Source: Burkholderiales bacterium
Lineage (GTDB): Bacteria; Pseudomonadota; Gammaproteobacteria; Burkholderiales; Burkholderiaceae_E
Reading direction: 5' to 3'
Length of the DNA: 7,960 nt
Assembly (NCBI GenBank): GCA_020348765.1
Contig: CP070753.1
Span: 2,141,745-2,149,704 of the forward strand
Shown: piece by piece, positions 6,641-7,960 of the stretch
Layout of the letters: each line of letters opens with the position of its first letter
Numbering within the stretch: the first letter of the stretch is position 1
Notes under the pieces: generated by a model
The model's input: only the letters and a program-made list of their open reading frames with translations
What the model was told of the DNA's origin: nothing
The model's database searches: none
Position numbers and translations under genes: made by a program

Positions 6641-6704
6641 TGAAGCCGGAGGATGACCCGATGCGAACCAGGCGATCGCGGGTGCGCCGGGCGGGGGGGC
6701 GGCG

Positions 6705-7960
6705 ATGCGGCTGAGGCCCGAGCGCGCGAGCGTTTTCGTGCTGAGCGAAGTCGATTCGGACTTCGCGCAGGACCCTTATCCGGACTTCGCGGTGCTGCGC
6801 CAGCACGCGCCGCTTTGCCGGCAGCCGGACGGCTCGATCCTGATCACGCGCTACGAGGACGTTCGACGGGCGCTGTCCGAGGCCGAGCTCTTCAGCTCGG
6901 ACAAGAAGGTCGACTTCCTGCCCAAGTTCGGGCAAAGCCCGCTCTACGAGCATCACACCACGTCGCTGGTCTTCAACGACCCGCCCTATCACACGCGCGT
7001 GCGCAAGCTGCTGGCGCCGTTCTTCGCGGCGCAGACACTGCGCCGCATGCAGGACAGCGTCTCGGCGATGGTCGACGAACTGCTCGACGCAGCCGCCGAG
7101 AAGCGCGTGATCGATGTCGTGGCCGACTTCGCACTGGCGATCCCGCTGAACCTGACCGGCGACCTGCTGGGCGTGCCGCGCTCCGAGCGCGAGCCCTTGC
7201 GCGAATGGGCGGTGCAGATCCTGGGCGGGCTCGAGCCGGTGCGCAAGCCCGAGGAGCTCGCGGCCGGCAATCGCGCGGTCGAGGAATTCAAGCAGTATCT
7301 GCGCGAGCTGATCGCCTGGAAGCGCCACAACCCGTCGAAGACCCAGGACATCGACATCCTGTGGGCGCTGATCCAGGCCCACGATGCCGGCGAGGGACTG
7401 ACCGAGCTCGAGATCATCCACAACTCGATCTTCATGCTCAACGCAGGCCATGACACCACGACCAGCCTGCTCGCCAACGGCATCGACCTGCTGCTGCGCC
7501 ACCCGGACCAGTGCGAGCGCCTGAAAGCCGACCCGACGCTGATGCGCACCGCGATCGAGGAGATGCTGCGGTGCGAGAGCCCGCTGCAGATCGGCAATCG
7601 GCGCGTCCTCGCCGACACCGAGCTGGGCGGCGTGAAGCTGGCCGCCGGCACGTTCCTGCACGTCGCGATCGCGGCCGCCAATCGCGACCCGGCGCAGTTC
7701 GAGCGGCCCGATCGGTTCGACGTCGGCCGCAAGCCCAACCGGCACCTGGCGTTCGGTCACGGCATCCACACCTGCGCCGGCAACGGCGTGGCCCGCATGG
7801 AAGCCAGCGTGGCCTTCGGCAAGCTGCTCGAGCGCTTCCCCGACCTCCAGCGCGCCGGCCCCACGGTGCGGCCGGACCGCTCCCGGTTCCGGGTCGTGGG
7901 CGCGCGCGGGGTCGAGCGGCGTCCCGGAGCGAGCGGCGTCCGGGAGCGGGCGGCGTGCCG
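6705..7960 (+). CDS. Cytochrome P450 (bacterial class I type), 3' end beyond window
   Basis: The frame starts at ATG 6705 and is open to the window end, giving 418 codons. The N-terminus has no membrane anchor, so the enzyme should be soluble and depend on separate redox partners, none of which is visible here. The C-helix region NDPPYHTRVRKL carries His96, Arg98 and Arg100. The I-helix has AGHDTT (247-252) with the acid-alcohol pair for oxygen activation. The K-helix ExxR is E286-M-L-R289. The haem loop FGHGIHTCAG (350-359) has Cys357 as the thiolate ligand. Bacterial P450s are usually about 400 residues, so the stop should lie just past the edge. A G-rich run (6692-6699) precedes the start. 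It is transcribed away from the PTS operon. The substrate cannot be told from sequence. Confidence 0.95.
   Translation, partial: MRLRPERASVFVLSEVDSDFAQDPYPDFAVLRQHAPLCRQPDGSILITRYEDVRRALSEAELFSSDKKVDFLPKFGQSPLYEHHTTSLVFNDPPYHTRVRKLLAPFFAAQTLRRMQDSVSAMVDELLDAAAEKRVIDVVADFALAIPLNLTGDLLGVPRSEREPLREWAVQILGGLEPVRKPEELAAGNRAVEEFKQYLRELIAWKRHNPSKTQDIDILWALIQAHDAGEGLTELEIIHNSIFMLNAGHDTTTSLLANGIDLLLRHPDQCERLKADPTLMRTAIEEMLRCESPLQIGNRRVLADTELGGVKLAAGTFLHVAIAAANRDPAQFERPDRFDVGRKPNRHLAFGHGIHTCAGNGVARMEASVAFGKLLERFPDLQRAGPTVRPDRSRFRVVGARGVERRPGASGVRERAAC
7914..7960. repeat. 17-bp tandem repeat at the 3' end of the P450 gene, continuing past the edge
   Basis: GAGCGGCGTCCCGGAGC (7914-7930) is followed by GAGCGGCGTCCGGGAGC (7931-7947), with one mismatch. 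A diverged partial third copy, GGGCGGCGTGCCG, runs to the window end. The period is not a multiple of three, so successive copies are read in different frames and encode an Arg/Gly/Ala-rich tail after the last expected P450 strand. CCCGGA (7923-7928) and TCCGGG (7939-7944) could also pair as a hairpin. Confidence 0.6.

Noticed and set aside
6138..7769. 543-codon minus-strand open frame opposite the P450 and running into the EIIA gene
   Set aside because: The P450 on the other strand has all catalytic motifs in one frame, and the EIIA gene is in another frame. This frame has no family match.

Overview
The window is high-GC DNA, probably from a betaproteobacterium. The MetX sequence reads like Burkholderiales MetX (the [12 protein letters not shown] and STDWRFSP segments). 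The mannose-type EIIA, HPr and enzyme I genes follow one another in the order I know from that class. All the genes look intact and chromosomal. No insertion sequence, phage gene, CRISPR array, tRNA or rRNA was seen.

Layout: (1) 1-366, plus strand: C-terminal part of a PQQ-dependent aldose sugar dehydrogenase (YliI type), cut by the window start. (2) 367-473: a convergent gap holding a short 11-bp tandem repeat and no clear terminator. (3) 3938 down to 474, minus strand: a tightly packed cluster of metX, metW, a short photolyase/cryptochrome-like flavoprotein and a DUF3429 membrane protein. The first three genes overlap end to start. (4) 3939-4162: a gap with a strong Rho-independent terminator behind ptsI, followed by a metX leader of about 137 nt. 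(5) 6610 down to 4163, minus strand: EIIA(Man)-like protein, HPr and enzyme I, overlapping or nearly so and ended by that terminator. (6) 6611-6704: a divergent gap with an inverted repeat. (7) 6705 to the window end, plus strand: a cytochrome P450 with all its signature motifs, still open at base 7960.

How they work together: MetX and MetW carry out and support the acylation of homoserine in methionine synthesis. The three PTS proteins form a phosphorelay from PEP (EI, then HPr, then EIIA) without a sugar permease in the window, so it is probably regulatory. HPr keeps both the catalytic His and the regulatory Ser. The photolyase-like protein is the least ordinary gene. It lacks the usual N-terminal antenna domain, has a C-terminal region of about 180 residues, and has Leu at the position of the FAD-proximal Trp of the classical electron-transfer triad. 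No wholly new system is evident; the rest is mostly ordinary housekeeping and accessory metabolism.
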